From Paenibacillus sp. PvR098 (GTDB lineage Bacteria; Bacillota; Bacilli; Paenibacillales; NBRC-103111): DNA of 64,000 bases. The notes under the pieces were generated by a model that made no database searches, was not told where the DNA came from, and was given only the letters and a program-made list of their open reading frames with translations. The stretch lies in the NCBI RefSeq assembly GCF_017833255.1, contig NZ_JAFIBU010000001.1, forward strand, positions 4,231,501 through 4,295,500, given 5' to 3'. The stretch's first letter is position 1. The number at the start of each line of letters is the position of its first letter. Both the position numbers and the translations under genes were made by a program. Shown in pieces: positions 43,013-51,737 of the stretch.

Positions 43013-43735
43013 GTGATTCATATATCGGGCAAAACCTATGAAGTGATTGTCGATCATAAGAATGGCTGGCGTTTTGAAGCGTTCCGAGACCGGTACAGCG
43101 AAGTGCTGGAGCGATACGATTATATTGTCGGGGATTGGGGCTACAGCCAGCTCCGGCTCCGCGGTTTTTTTAAGGATAACCATCCCAAGGGAGCCAAAGA
43201 TACGGTCATCTCGACGCTGCCTGACTATTTGAATGAGTACTGTAATTTCGGCTGCGCTTATTTTATTATTGAGAAAGTAGCGAATAAGCAGCCTCACGGC
43301 AAGCCCGGCGAATCGATTCCGGAAAGTGGAATTTGGCAGGATGGGGAGCCGGAGGAGCCGGAAGACTCGGAGCAGCTCGATGCGGACAAACAGCAGGATC
43401 AAGAACAGCAGCCGGTTGGACAAGCTTCTGACCAAGCGAAAGCTACGGCTGAGGCGCAGCAGTGGGAACCGAACCGCCGGCAGCAGCATCCGAACGGCAA
43501 AGGGCAGCATCAATCTCGCGGCTCAAGGTCCGGGTCATCCCAGCGTAACCACGATGGCAAGCAGGGTGGAACATCCCGTGGACAAGCGCAATCGCAACAA
43601 GGCCAGACATCGCAGCAGCAAGGGGAATTCAATCCGAAGGCGGCTCATTCGCATAAGCAGGGCAGAGGCTCTAAGCACCTAGGCTCGAATCATCAACAGA
43701 AGCCCAAAACAGAATCTTCCCGTGTGGAAGCATAA
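43013..43735 (+). CDS. yutD: YutD-family protein with Gln-rich tail
   Basis: Residues 1-95 match the YutD/DUF1027 family: YEVIVDHKNGWRFEAFRDRYSEVLERYDYIVGDWGYSQLRLRGFF and NEYCNFGCAYFIIEK. Residues 100-240 are a low-complexity Gln/Ser/Gly/His-rich tail (QSQQGQTSQQQGEFNPKAAHSHKQG), far longer than in Bacillus subtilis. The gene follows lipA as in related genomes. The function of YutD is unknown; conserved Cys residues appear in NFGCAY. GTG/GAGGAGG site supports the start. A strong terminator follows. Confidence 0.88.
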   Translation: MIHISGKTYEVIVDHKNGWRFEAFRDRYSEVLERYDYIVGDWGYSQLRLRGFFKDNHPKGAKDTVISTLPDYLNEYCNFGCAYFIIEKVANKQPHGKPGESIPESGIWQDGEPEEPEDSEQLDADKQQDQEQQPVGQASDQAKATAEAQQWEPNRRQQHPNGKGQHQSRGSRSGSSQRNHDGKQGGTSRGQAQSQQGQTSQQQGEFNPKAAHSHKQGRGSKHLGSNHQQKPKTESSRVEA

Positions 43736-43737
43736 GT

Positions 43738-43772
43738 GAAGCCCCGCACTCCATAGGAGACGGGGCTTCTTC
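43738..43772. terminator. lipA-yutD terminator
   Basis: GAAGCCCCG (43738-43746) pairs with CGGGGCTTC (43761-43769), then TTCTT. Also serves the convergent vanY-like gene. Confidence 0.88.
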
Positions 43773-43797
43773 TTGGTTGTTCTCAGGAGCCTGAGGT

Positions 43798-44703
43798 TTA
43801 CTTCGGTTTGGTTACTGGAATCCCGTTGTTCGTATACTCCTCCAGAGTAATGTCCTGTTTGGCAATCTCTTTGGCCGCGTTCTTACCTACATACCTCAGA
43901 TGCCATGGCTCGTACTGGTAGCCGGTAATCGATTGTTTTCCCTTTGGATAGCGAATAATGAAGCCATACTCCGACGCGTGTTCTTCCAGCCATTTGGCTT
44001 CCTTTGTGGCTGCGAAGCAATCCTGGGCGGGGCATTTGCCGTTGCTTCCGGTTACATCGATCGCTAGGCCCGTTTCGTGCTCGCTGTGTCCAGGCTTGGC
44101 GCTGTACTTGTTCGCTGCTGCTTCTCCATCCCGTTGGACGTAGTTGTTATACAGCGATCTTTGTATCGCATGGGATCGGTAGCCCGAAACGCCGGCTAGC
44201 GACAGGCCGTCTTTCTCGGCAGCCTCGAACAGCTCCTCCAGAGCGGTCGCGGCTTCCTGACGGATGGTGCGCTTCTCGGACTTTTCCTTAAAGATGAAAG
44301 GGACGTTCGGCTCGACCAGATCCTTAGGTTTATAATTTTCGGGAAGCTTGTTCGATTTATTCACAAGAACGGCGATGTCTGCCGGGTTGGCAACGACCTG
44401 GATTGCAGGCTCTTTACCTTCTGCACCTGACGAACCGCTTGTAGATGATTTTGTTTGCTCTTGAGGTGCGGCAGGAAAATTAGATGCTCCCCCTTGGTCG
44501 ACCGGCGGTTTAGCCGACGGTTGGGACGGTGATGTGACGGGCGAGTCGTCCAGCTGCTCTGTTGGTTGCTCGGCAGGAGTCTGTGTAACGGGAGTGCGGC
44601 TATCTTCTCCTTGTCCGGCCGAAGAAATACTTCCACAGCCCGCAGCGGTCAGAACAACACAGGTCAACAGTAAAGCCACAGCGGGGGTAAAACGTAAATT
44701 CAA
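43798..44703 (-). CDS. VanY-type D-alanyl-D-alanine carboxypeptidase lipoprotein (M15B)
   Basis: Membrane-anchored zinc peptidase of about 301 residues that trims the terminal D-Ala from peptidoglycan stems. The lipobox TAAGC ends a signal peptide, followed by a Pro/Ser/Thr-rich linker (TQTPAEQPTEQLDDSPVTSPSQP). In the M15B domain, SEHETGLAIDV supplies His and Asp ligands, SGYRSHAIQRSLYNNYV is the substrate loop, and EPWHLRYVG supplies the last Glu/His. TTG at 44703 is chosen because AAAGGA lies about 10 bases before it and the signal peptide is then of normal size. A start at 44724 is possible. No vancomycin-resistance genes are near. Confidence 0.9.
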   Translation of the reverse strand: MNLRFTPAVALLLTCVVLTAAGCGSISSAGQGEDSRTPVTQTPAEQPTEQLDDSPVTSPSQPSAKPPVDQGGASNFPAAPQEQTKSSTSGSSGAEGKEPAIQVVANPADIAVLVNKSNKLPENYKPKDLVEPNVPFIFKEKSEKRTIRQEAATALEELFEAAEKDGLSLAGVSGYRSHAIQRSLYNNYVQRDGEAAANKYSAKPGHSEHETGLAIDVTGSNGKCPAQDCFAATKEAKWLEEHASEYGFIIRYPKGKQSITGYQYEPWHLRYVGKNAAKEIAKQDITLEEYTNNGIPVTKPK

Positions 44704-44826
44704 TAGAAACAGATCCTTTCTCAAAATGGCTTCTAAGGTGAGTGTGCACAGTACTTTCTATGTTGTTTGACGAGTGGAAGCCGTGAAAAGTTGCTTTTTT
44801 GTGAGATCTACAACAGCTAATACGGA

Positions 44827-45261
44827 TTACAGCCGGTCGTAGTCCGCCCGCCAATGACGGATTGCCTTCTTGATATCGTCAGGCTTCATGCTTTCTTCGA
44901 CGGCTTTGCGGCACAGATCAGGATACTCTTCATCGCCTGCAAAACGGAGGGCAATGATCTGCTTGAGTGTCAGTTTCGGATCGATCGGCTTTCCTGTCAG
45001 AATGTAGTGACGGAGCTGCTCTTCGGCCCGAATCGCACGGTCCTGCGCTTTAAGCGCGTATCCTCTGACCTTAATGAAAAGCAACAGCAGAGCTGCGGAG
45101 ATCCCAAGGAGAAGCCACGATGCCCCTGCATCCTCCCCACCGGACAAAGCGCCAAACAGGCTAATTCCTGAACCAATCAGCACAAGCATGGTCAGCAAGG
45201 ACAAGCCGTAATGATATAGCGGATCCAATTTTCGATGATTGCCGTAATTTTGTTGATCCAT
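44827..45261 (-). CDS. DUF6526-like two-helix membrane protein
   Basis: Protein of 144 residues. Two transmembrane helices (YGLSLLTMLVLIGSGISLFGAL and ASWLLLGISAALLLLFIKV) are followed by a cytoplasmic helical region RGYALKAQDRAIRAEEQLRHYILTGKPIDPKLTLKQIIALRFAGDEEYPDLCRKAVEE. This LRHYxLTGKxLDxxLTxxQIIALRFA block marks the DUF6526 family. GGAGGGGTTACC fixes the start. Function unknown. Confidence 0.85.
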   Translation of the reverse strand: MDQQNYGNHRKLDPLYHYGLSLLTMLVLIGSGISLFGALSGGEDAGASWLLLGISAALLLLFIKVRGYALKAQDRAIRAEEQLRHYILTGKPIDPKLTLKQIIALRFAGDEEYPDLCRKAVEESMKPDDIKKAIRHWRADYDRL

Positions 45262-45301
45262 GGTAACCCCTCCTCATATATATCGGGTTGTACAATCACA
45301 C

Positions 45302-45324
45302 CGTTGTCCGATTTCAGGACAACG
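45302..45324. repeat. 8-bp dyad between divergent genes
   Basis: CGTTGTCC-GATTTCA-GGACAACG, perfect 8-bp arms with a 7-base centre, between the DUF6526 gene and the AlkD-like gene. No T-run follows, so an operator is more likely than a terminator. Confidence 0.45.
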
Positions 45325-45463
45325 AAGCATTAACCCCTTGCTTACATCATGTTTCATTGTACTGCTACCGCCGGTCAAATTCCATCTGTAATATTTGCGC
45401 TGCCCTTCCTAGTATCGTAAAGTGGTAAGAGTGGATACTATTGTAACGGGGGTTGTGATATCC

Positions 45464-46183
45464 ATGGAATCACCGGATGAGTTAACCGATTATACGCACC
45501 GACTAACATCCCTGCTGCGTGTTCATGCGAATCCTGAGCAAGCGGGGCCTATGCAGGCTTATATGCGGGATCAGTTTGAATTCCTGGGGATTAGAGCGCC
45601 TGAAAGGGATGCAGTGGTCCGTCAGTACCTCAAAGAGAACGGGGTACCGAAGGGAGAAGCATTGCAAACCGTTGTCCGTGAGCTCTGGCAGCAGCCGGAG
45701 CGCGAGTATCAGTATGCGGCGTTGACGCTTCTCGAGAAATATCGCAAGGATGCAGAGCCTTCACATATTGGGCTGCTGGAGAAGCTGGTGTCGTCCAAAT
45801 CGTGGTGGGACACGGTTGATCTTCTGGCAGGACGGCTCGTCGGCGATTTGTTTGCGCGATACCCCGAGCTTATTCCCGGGTACATAGAGCGATGGATGGC
45901 ATCGGACTCCATATGGCTGAATCGGACAGCGATTTTATTTCAACTTCATTATAAAGCGAGAACGGATACTGTCCTGTTGTTTGACTTGATCCTCCGGTTG
46001 TCCCATTCCAAGGAATTTTTCATTCAAAAAGCGATTGGATGGGCACTGCGGGAATATTCCAAAACCGATGAAACGTTGGTCCGGCAGTTCGTAGCCGACA
46101 ACACGCTTGCACCGCTCAGCGTCCGTGAGGCGCTTAAATATGCGGAACGGATCCGGAACAACAGCGTCAATGAACAATCGTAA
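45464..46183 (+). CDS. AlkD-like DNA alkylation repair protein
   Basis: HEAT-like-repeat DNA glycosylase of 239 residues that removes positively charged alkylated bases. Repeats include YQYAALTLLEKYRKDAEPSHIGLLEKLV, and the catalytic region SKSWWDTVDLLAGRLVGDLF contains the conserved Trp and Asp. It then has WMASDSIWLNRTAILFQLHYK and FFIQKAIGWALREYSKTDE, both AlkD-family blocks. ATG at 45464 is preferred; GTGs upstream are possible. The nitroreductase gene starts 17 bases after its stop, so the two are probably co-transcribed. Confidence 0.9.
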   Translation: MESPDELTDYTHRLTSLLRVHANPEQAGPMQAYMRDQFEFLGIRAPERDAVVRQYLKENGVPKGEALQTVVRELWQQPEREYQYAALTLLEKYRKDAEPSHIGLLEKLVSSKSWWDTVDLLAGRLVGDLFARYPELIPGYIERWMASDSIWLNRTAILFQLHYKARTDTVLLFDLILRLSHSKEFFIQKAIGWALREYSKTDETLVRQFVADNTLAPLSVREALKYAERIRNNSVNEQS

Positions 46184-46200
46184 CGAAAGAGGGGATTATC

Positions 46201-46965
46201 ATGAACGAAACCATTGAGATGATAATGAAGCACCGCTCGATCCGCAAATTTAAGAAGGACCCGGTGTCCAAAGACCAGCTTGTCACCATTGTCCGCGCAG
46301 CCCAGATGGCATCCACATCCAGCAATGTGCAGGCGTACAGCGTCATCCACGTATCCGACCGCGGGAAAAGAAGCCAGCTGGCTGCACTAGCCGGTGATCA
46401 AGCATATGTTGAGGAATGTCCTGTTTTTTTGGTATGGTGCGCGGATTTGTACCGGCTCAAAACCACTTGCGGGTTTGATGAGGGCGACGGATACATTGGC
46501 ACGACGGAGAATTTGATCGTTGCCGTGACAGACGTGGCTTTGGCCGCTCAGAATGCAGCCGTAGCCGCAGAATCCATGGGCCTTGGAGTCGTCTACATCG
46601 GGGGAATCCGAAACAATAGTAAAGCCGTATCCGTTTTGCTTCAGCTGCCGGAGTACGTGATCCCGGTGTATGGGATGTGTATCGGCTACCCGGATCAATC
46701 TCCAGCCATTAGGCCAAGATTGCCGTATGAAGCGGTTCTGCATGAGGATGTTTACTCAGAGGATCACTATAAATCGTCGATTCAAGCCTACGATGCCGTG
46801 ATGAAGCAATACATGCTCGATCGAACGGACGGTAAACGGGATACGAACTGGACGCAGGCCATGCAAGCAAAGCTTGGAGCGCCGGCTCGCATGCATATGA
46901 AGGATTTCCTGAGTTCGCAGCGATTCTGGGATGATGAGAAGGCATCTGCCGGTAAAGATGAGTAA
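46201..46965 (+). CDS. NfsA-type NADPH-dependent flavin oxidoreductase
   Basis: FMN-binding nitroreductase-family enzyme of 254 residues. The N-terminal RSIRKFKKDPVSKDQL and AAQMASTSSNVQAYS, then NLIVAVTDVALAAQNAAVAAESMGLGVVYIGGIRN and VIPVYGMCIGYPDQSPAIRPRLP match NfsA/YwcG-type proteins. These reduce nitro compounds, quinones or free FMN with NADPH. The C-terminal extension YMLDRTDGKRDTNWTQAM is usual for this subgroup. AAAGAGGGG precedes the ATG. Next to the DNA-repair gene, which suggests a detoxification setting. Confidence 0.9.
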   Translation: MNETIEMIMKHRSIRKFKKDPVSKDQLVTIVRAAQMASTSSNVQAYSVIHVSDRGKRSQLAALAGDQAYVEECPVFLVWCADLYRLKTTCGFDEGDGYIGTTENLIVAVTDVALAAQNAAVAAESMGLGVVYIGGIRNNSKAVSVLLQLPEYVIPVYGMCIGYPDQSPAIRPRLPYEAVLHEDVYSEDHYKSSIQAYDAVMKQYMLDRTDGKRDTNWTQAMQAKLGAPARMHMKDFLSSQRFWDDEKASAGKDE

Positions 46966-47062
46966 GCGTGCTCAAGCTCGATACTTCACCAACCCCGCTT
47001 ACTTTCTTCCTGCAAATCCGTTATAATACTAGATTAGCAAGCATGAAAGGAGCTATTACCCT

Positions 47063-47557
47063 ATGGCGGGAAGAAAAGAGGACGAGCTCGATTTGACGCT
47101 GCTCGGCAACCAGCAAACCCGATACCCGATGAACTACGCGCCGGAGATGCTCGAATCGTTCGATAACAAGCATCCGTATCGCGACTATTTTGTCAAATTT
47201 AATTGTCCCGAATTCACGAGCCTGTGCCCGATTACCGGACAGCCGGATTTCGCTACCATTTATATCAGCTATATTCCGGATCAGAAGATGGTAGAAAGCA
47301 AATCGCTCAAGCTGTATTTGTTCAGCTTCCGCAATCACGGCGACTTCCACGAGGACTGCATGAACATCATCATGAACGACCTCATTAAGCTGATGGAACC
47401 CAAGTATATCGAAGTGTGGGGCAAGTTCACCCCGCGCGGCGGCATCTCCATCGATCCTTACTGCAACCACGGTCGTCCGGGAACAAAGTATGAGCAAATG
47501 GCGGAACACCGCTTGTTGAACCATGACTTGTATCCGGAAAAGGTAGACAACCGATAA
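47063..47557 (+). CDS. queF: NADPH-dependent 7-cyano-7-deazaguanine reductase
   Basis: Cytosolic enzyme of 164 residues that reduces preQ0 to preQ1 in queuosine synthesis. The short YkvM-type form shows the catalytic [10 protein letters not shown] (Cys about 55, Asp about 62), [24 protein letters not shown] with the family SLKLYL..FRNxxxFHE motif, and the end [31 protein letters not shown] precedes the ATG. No other queuosine genes and no preQ1 riboswitch are adjacent. TATAAT at about 47022 may be its -10. Confidence 0.96.
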   Translation: MAGRKEDELDLTLLGNQQTRYPMNYAPEMLESFDNKHPYRDYFVKFNCPEFTSLCPITGQPDFATIYISYIPDQKMVESKSLKLYLFSFRNHGDFHEDCMNIIMNDLIKLMEPKYIEVWGKFTPRGGISIDPYCNHGRPGTKYEQMAEHRLLNHDLYPEKVDNR

Positions 47558-47650
47558 GTGGGTATAAGGAACACGTATAAGGATGTTTTTATCGGTGGAT
47601 CAGGCTCTCTATGCTTATTAATAATACCGAATCTAACGCGATATCATAAG

Positions 47651-47687
47651 CCGTGAGCCCGTCTTTGACGGGTTTCGCGGTTTTTTT
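47651..47687 (+). terminator. Terminator downstream of queF
   Basis: CCGTGAGCCCG pairs with CGGGTTTCGCGG with one bulged T, followed by T7. Confidence 0.85.
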
Positions 47688-47815
47688 AATATAAATTATG
47701 GTTGTGGGTCTGTTTGATCGATAAATGAAATGTAATACATTAATTAAAGTATTTTCTAAAGAATCATATTGTGGTATATTTTGGATGTTGAGTTATTATT
47801 AAGGAGTGTGTGTTA

Positions 47816-48517
47816 GTGAAAATATCAAAATTGACATGTGTCTTATTCATGCTATCTCTTTTGTTTTCATCTGTTTCTATTGCACATTCTGGTAGAACTG
47901 ACTCCAGTGGGGGGCATAATTGCTCAGCAAAGTCCATTTCCAAAGGGTTATGTTCAGGTTATCACTATCATAATGGTGGTTCCTCGTCATCTAGTGGGAA
48001 ATCATCTTCATCTACATCTACTTCGTCTTCGTATGATAAACCCTATTCTTCCCCTTCTTATACCACACCAATAGAAGTGATACCTGAAGGTTATGTAAAA
48101 GCTGCAATTCCATCTTTTAGTGTTGTGGTAAATGGGCAAAGTGTATCCAATTCTCTTACGAGGTATCCGGTTATTGAGTATAAAGATATTACCTATTTCC
48201 CAATGACTTGGAATTATACTCAAGCACTGGGCATTGAAACTAAATGGGACAACGAAATAGGTTTTGTCATTAGGAAAACTGACAATAAAGCTGCTGATTT
48301 GGTGCTAGACTATGGTTCTACCTCTTCAAAGCTTGATGCAAAAGGGCCTGATTTCAATGTGTTTGTGAATGATGTTTGGATTGATAATTCTAAGGAACAG
48401 TACCCTATTTTAGTGTTGAATGATGTCACATATTTCCCTATGACATGGTATTATGCAGTAGATGAACTGGGGCTTACAATTAAATTTGAAAACAATACTT
48501 TCTATATTTCCAAATAA
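47816..48517 (+). CDS. Secreted YHYH/stalk-domain protein
   Basis: Exported protein of 233 residues. The signal peptide (LTCVLFMLSLLFSSVSIAHS) is followed by a metal-binding-like motif HSGRTDSSGGHNCS...SGYHYHNGG, a Ser-rich linker, and two copies of a copper-amine-oxidase-N-like stalk repeat. The repeats are FSVVVNGQSVSNSLTRYPVIEYKDITYFPMTW and FNVFVNDVWIDNSKEQYPILVLNDVTYFPMTW. GTG at 47816 is chosen, since AAGGAG lies 9 bases upstream. The gene is clearly AT-richer than its neighbours and lies beside a degraded IS1182-type transposase, so it may have been acquired. Confidence 0.78.
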   Translation: MKISKLTCVLFMLSLLFSSVSIAHSGRTDSSGGHNCSAKSISKGLCSGYHYHNGGSSSSSGKSSSSTSTSSSYDKPYSSPSYTTPIEVIPEGYVKAAIPSFSVVVNGQSVSNSLTRYPVIEYKDITYFPMTWNYTQALGIETKWDNEIGFVIRKTDNKAADLVLDYGSTSSKLDAKGPDFNVFVNDVWIDNSKEQYPILVLNDVTYFPMTWYYAVDELGLTIKFENNTFYISK

Positions 48518-48577
48518 ATTGCTGCGAAATTTCTGTATATCTAACACAAAACATTAAATCTTAAATAGCGCACGGCA

Positions 48578-49671
48578 ATGATGATAGAATATAAAGGCGT
48601 GCATGACGTTAACAAAACGCTGTTTGCCACCATTGAAGAAGCTGAAAAACAAGATGAACGAGCACATGGCAGCCAGGACCTCTGCGAACTAGGCGAATCT
48701 TCGAAGATGACTAGTGATAAGCTAGAGCTCGCCGTCAAGCAACTGGAAGAAAGACTGCAGGAAAAACCAAAGGACAAGCCGCTGAAGAGGGCCTTGCGCA
48801 TACTACGAAAAGACCTCCTTCCTCGCCTTCAAAAGTATGAAACGCATGAAGAAATTTTAGGGAACCGGAACAGCTACAGTAAGACCGACAAAGACGCCAC
48901 GTTTATGCGGATGAAAGAAGATCACATGCGAAACGGTCAGCTCAAACCGGGTTACAATGGGCAGATCGGTACGGAAAACCAATTCATCCTCGGCTACACG
49001 GTACACCAGCGGCCTACAGATACGCGCTGTCTCATCCCACATCTCGAAAAAGTAAAAACGCTGCTGCCGGGCACCGTCATCGCCGACGCAGGATACGGCG
49101 GCGAAGAGAACTGCGACTATTGCGAGCACAATAAGGTCGAAGCTATTGTCAAATACAGCACCTATCACCGTGAAAAAAGCAAGGCATGGCAAAAGGACAT
49201 TAGCAAAATCGACAACTGGACCTATAACACCGAACAAGATACGTGGACATGCGCGGCTGGGCAACCCCTCATTTTCCGGAGAGTAAGCAAAGAGAAAACG
49301 GAAAGTGGCTACGAAATCGAGTACCGTCATTACCGGAGTGAAAGTTGTGAAGGATGTCCGCTGAAACCGCATTGTACAAAAGCCCAGGGTAATCGCGAAG
49401 TCAAAATAAGCATGAAGTATTGCGATTAAAGAATCAGGCACGTGAAAAACTCAGTAGCGAAGGAGGCTACGCGCTAGCAGTTCGACGTATGATCGAACCG
49501 GAGCCTGTATTTGGTGACATGAAGAACAACCGCGGATTCAAAAGATTCCTGCTTCGAGGCTTACCCAAAGTAAGTCTGGAGGTCGGGTGGCTTTCGCTTG
49601 CCCATAACCTGCTGAAGAAAGCGGCAGTAGACGCAAAAAGCAAAGGAGTTAAGCACATGCAAGCTGCTTAA
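48578..49671 (+). pseudogene. IS1182-family transposase fragment
   Basis: The frame starts inside the transposase (DVNKTLFATIEEAEKQDERAHGS...) and carries the catalytic-core text YSKTDKDATFMRMKEDHMRNGQLKPGYNGQIGTENQFILGY and VIADAGYGGEENCDYCE. At about 49420 a -1 shift moves from KISMKYCD-stop into LRLKNQAREKLSSEGGYALAVRRMIEPEPVFGDMKNNRGFKRFLLRG, the conserved C-terminus with the catalytic Glu region. N-terminal half absent, frameshift present: not active. Confidence 0.88.
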
Positions 49672-49680
49672 CTCCTTTGC
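49635..49680 (-). terminator. Perfect hairpin at the IS1182 3' end
   Basis: GCAAAGGAGTTAAGCA (49640-49655) pairs with TGCTTAACTCCTTTGC (49665-49680), 16 bp with no mismatch. Read on the minus strand it is followed by TTTTT, so it would stop transcription coming from the deacetylase gene. It overlaps the last codons of the transposase. Confidence 0.8.
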
Positions 49681-49791
49681 TCATTTAAAAGTTCATTTTT
49701 CCTGAATATCAGCCGTGTCCCGCGCGTCTTTAATTTTCACTTTTGGGACACCCTCTTTTTGTGCTTCAACTTGCTCATTCGGCGTCCGCCG

Positions 49792-50640
49792 CTACGGAAG
49801 GTGCATGACCCGTTCAATCCGAAGCATGATTTGTTTGTCCAGAACCTCCGGCTGGATTTTCGGATTGCCCGCGTTGATTCTTGGTATTTCCATCGGATGA
49901 CTGGAGCGTGTCGCCATTTCGTTCACGATGGTAAACGCATAATGAAATCCGGCTTCTGTGATCAACTCCTGCGCAGTCTTGGAGAAAATCCCGAACGGGT
50001 AAGCGTAAGTATCAGCCGCATGGCTGCCGCCATAGATCTCATTCAGCTTGCTGGCACACGCTTTGCTGTCGCTCCGCACTCGTTCAACATATTGCTCCTC
50101 AGTCTCGCCGCCGAGTCTGCCGGTGAGGGCGGCTTGGTCGTCCTTTTTATAATGAAGATTGTCGGAATGGCATTGAAAGTCAAACATACCTTGGCGGTAG
50201 CTCAGCATTTCCCGAATCTGCTCCCTTGAAAGCGTTGGAATCGTCGGAGCCGTCGGATCGTCCAAATCCGTGGTGACAATGAAATTCACTGCCGGGATGT
50301 CGAGCTCCTTAAGAACGGGATAAGCGTAATTATAGAAGCTTTGATACCCGTCGTCGAACGTAACCAACACCGCTTTATCAGGGACCGGGGCTCCCTCGTA
50401 AAATTTCTGGAACTCGCTTAAAGTGATGAAGCGGTATCCCTTGGATTGAAGATAGCTCAATTGGTCACGAAAAAGCGTGCTGGACACGGTGCTTGAGCTT
50501 TTGTCCGTATCGTGCACATGGTGGTACATGAGAACAGCGACTTGGTTGCTGTAACGCTCCGTCACCGTAGGTCCCCAGGTATCGAAAGCGCTGATCAGGA
50601 CGGCTGCGAAGAGCAGCGCGGCACATATTTTTTTGGTCAT
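49792..50640 (-). CDS. Exported polysaccharide deacetylase
   Basis: Carbohydrate esterase family 4-type protein of 282 residues. An N-terminal signal or anchor (KKICAALLFAAVLISAFDTWG) precedes the NodB domain: VAVLMYHHVHD, the metal/catalytic TFDDGYQSFYNYAYPVL near 105, then FDFQCHSDNLHYKK with the second metal ligands, and AYPFGIFSKTAQELITEAGFHYAF. The MYHHV opening resembles IcaB/PgaB-type deacetylases, so poly-N-acetylglucosamine or peptidoglycan could be the substrate. GAAGGAGATTC precedes the ATG. Confidence 0.9.
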   Translation of the reverse strand: MTKKICAALLFAAVLISAFDTWGPTVTERYSNQVAVLMYHHVHDTDKSSSTVSSTLFRDQLSYLQSKGYRFITLSEFQKFYEGAPVPDKAVLVTFDDGYQSFYNYAYPVLKELDIPAVNFIVTTDLDDPTAPTIPTLSREQIREMLSYRQGMFDFQCHSDNLHYKKDDQAALTGRLGGETEEQYVERVRSDSKACASKLNEIYGGSHAADTYAYPFGIFSKTAQELITEAGFHYAFTIVNEMATRSSHPMEIPRINAGNPKIQPEVLDKQIMLRIERVMHLP

Positions 50641-50773
50641 GAAGAATCTCCTTCATCGGGTTGGAAGAAAATAAAGCCTATAGTCAGTTATAGCGATTCT
50701 TGGACCGAATATCAAGCAGAGGCCATTTGCTATTTTTTTGAGTCTAATAGGTGGTCTTCTGTATTCTCTGGCT

Positions 50774-51247
50774 TCACTCCGCAAACCGGTCCGCCACCGA
50801 ACTGGCGCCGAAGGATAACGGCTTGATTCGTGCTTCGTATCCAACGGAGGTGACCCAGCCGCAAATTTCCTGGATCAGTACCTTGGTCTCGCCTTTTTGA
50901 CCGATGTCAATGTGAATCTCAAGCGGCCACGCTTGCAGAAGATCGCTCAAGCCGTTCTTGTTCAAATGTTCTACCAGCTCCAGGCTAAGCTCGGTTTCCC
51001 GATAAATCCGCGAACGCAGGTCGTGAAGCGGGCGGCTGGTTAGCTTGCGATAGAAGAAGCGGGCACCATTGCCGACCCGATGAATGATAAGCGCTGTGAC
51101 AAGTGTAGTCGAACGTTTCGTTGTGTGCGAATCGGTGCCAATGACTAATTTGTAAGCTGCATTCGGGTCTTCCTTAACGTAAGCATGCAACTGCTCTACC
51201 ATTTCTTCAACGGTAACGGAGCCCCATGTCGGGCTGACAAAAATCAT
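50774..51247 (-). CDS. YkuK-type RNase H-like protein (DUF458)
   Basis: One hundred fifty-seven residues. The N-terminal FVSPTWGSVTVEEMVEQLHAYVKEDPNAAYKLVIGTDSHTTK contains the conserved IGTDSQ/H motif of the YkuK family, an RNase H-like fold. Further blocks are RIYRETELSLELVEHL and IHIDIGQKGETKVLIQEICGWVTSVGYEARIKPLSFGASSVADR. ATG at 51247 is chosen over a 61-residue upstream extension because GGAAGGAGCGG precedes it and the family begins there. In Bacillus subtilis ykuK is linked with cold or late-growth physiology; the biochemical role is unproven. Confidence 0.88.
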   Translation of the reverse strand: MIFVSPTWGSVTVEEMVEQLHAYVKEDPNAAYKLVIGTDSHTTKRSTTLVTALIIHRVGNGARFFYRKLTSRPLHDLRSRIYRETELSLELVEHLNKNGLSDLLQAWPLEIHIDIGQKGETKVLIQEICGWVTSVGYEARIKPLSFGASSVADRFAE

Positions 51248-51445
51248 AACTCTCCGCTCCTTCCGCATATAAAGAAAGCTTCTGTTATTTATTTTACTCC
51301 AAAAAGCGGCAAAATAGTTTTTTCTCAACCAAAATGTGGGTTTGCCCAATTGATTTTTTGAAAAATTCAGAGTGAGGCAGTATGTATTATCATATAATAA
51401 CACTAAAATGTAAACGATTTCGGTTGGCAAAGGAGACTTGGCGCC

Positions 51446-51577
51446 ATGGAGGGGAGATTGTCTGTCGGTTTGCTTGTCGGAATCATGCTCAGTATTCCGA
51501 TGTGGCTGTCCTTGATCGGCTGGATACGGCTTATCGTGTCTGCTGTAGGCTTTTTGTCAAAGCTTCGCTTTATTTAA
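51446..51577 (+). CDS. Small single-helix membrane protein (43 residues)
   Basis: Forty-three codons, MEGRLSVGLLVGIMLSIPMWLSLIGWIRLIVSAVGFLSKLRFI in pieces: a charged start, a 25-residue hydrophobic helix and a basic end. CAAAGGAG lies about 11 bases before the ATG. It stands alone in the 490 bases between the ykuK-like and coiled-coil genes. It has no recognisable family. Positive-inside topology and a ribosome site make it plausible. Confidence 0.5.
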   Translation: MEGRLSVGLLVGIMLSIPMWLSLIGWIRLIVSAVGFLSKLRFI

Positions 51578-51737
51578 TACATGACATTCAGTGTCTTACC
51601 TATCACGAACCGTGATTTCCGGATGGAAAGCACGGTTTTCTTCCATTTGAATAGGGGGATCCCCTGTATCTTTTTGTCAGAAAAAGATGTAAAATATATA
51701 ATATATGCCGTTTTTTGTGTTAAAGGGAGGGACAAGC

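Larger units (their letters stand above)
48560..49760 (+). mobile_element. Degraded IS1182-family element
   Basis: Remnant lacking the left end and about the first half of the transposase. The right part may extend to near 49760, where AAGTGAAAATTAAAG-type sequence (complement) and GGGACACCC are candidate terminal sequence. No matching left repeat was found near 48540. Confidence 0.65.

Noticed and set aside
43798-44703. VanY-like gene as part of a vancomycin-resistance cluster
   Set aside because: No vanH, vanA or vanX-type genes are near; M15B carboxypeptidases are common housekeeping wall enzymes in Bacillales.
46970-47062. preQ1 riboswitch before queF
   Set aside because: No preQ1 aptamer hairpin or terminator; just a TATAAT-like -10 and a ribosome site.
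51409-51422. TGTAAACGATTTCG, cre-like
   Set aside because: Two consensus mismatches at symmetric positions; not supported.
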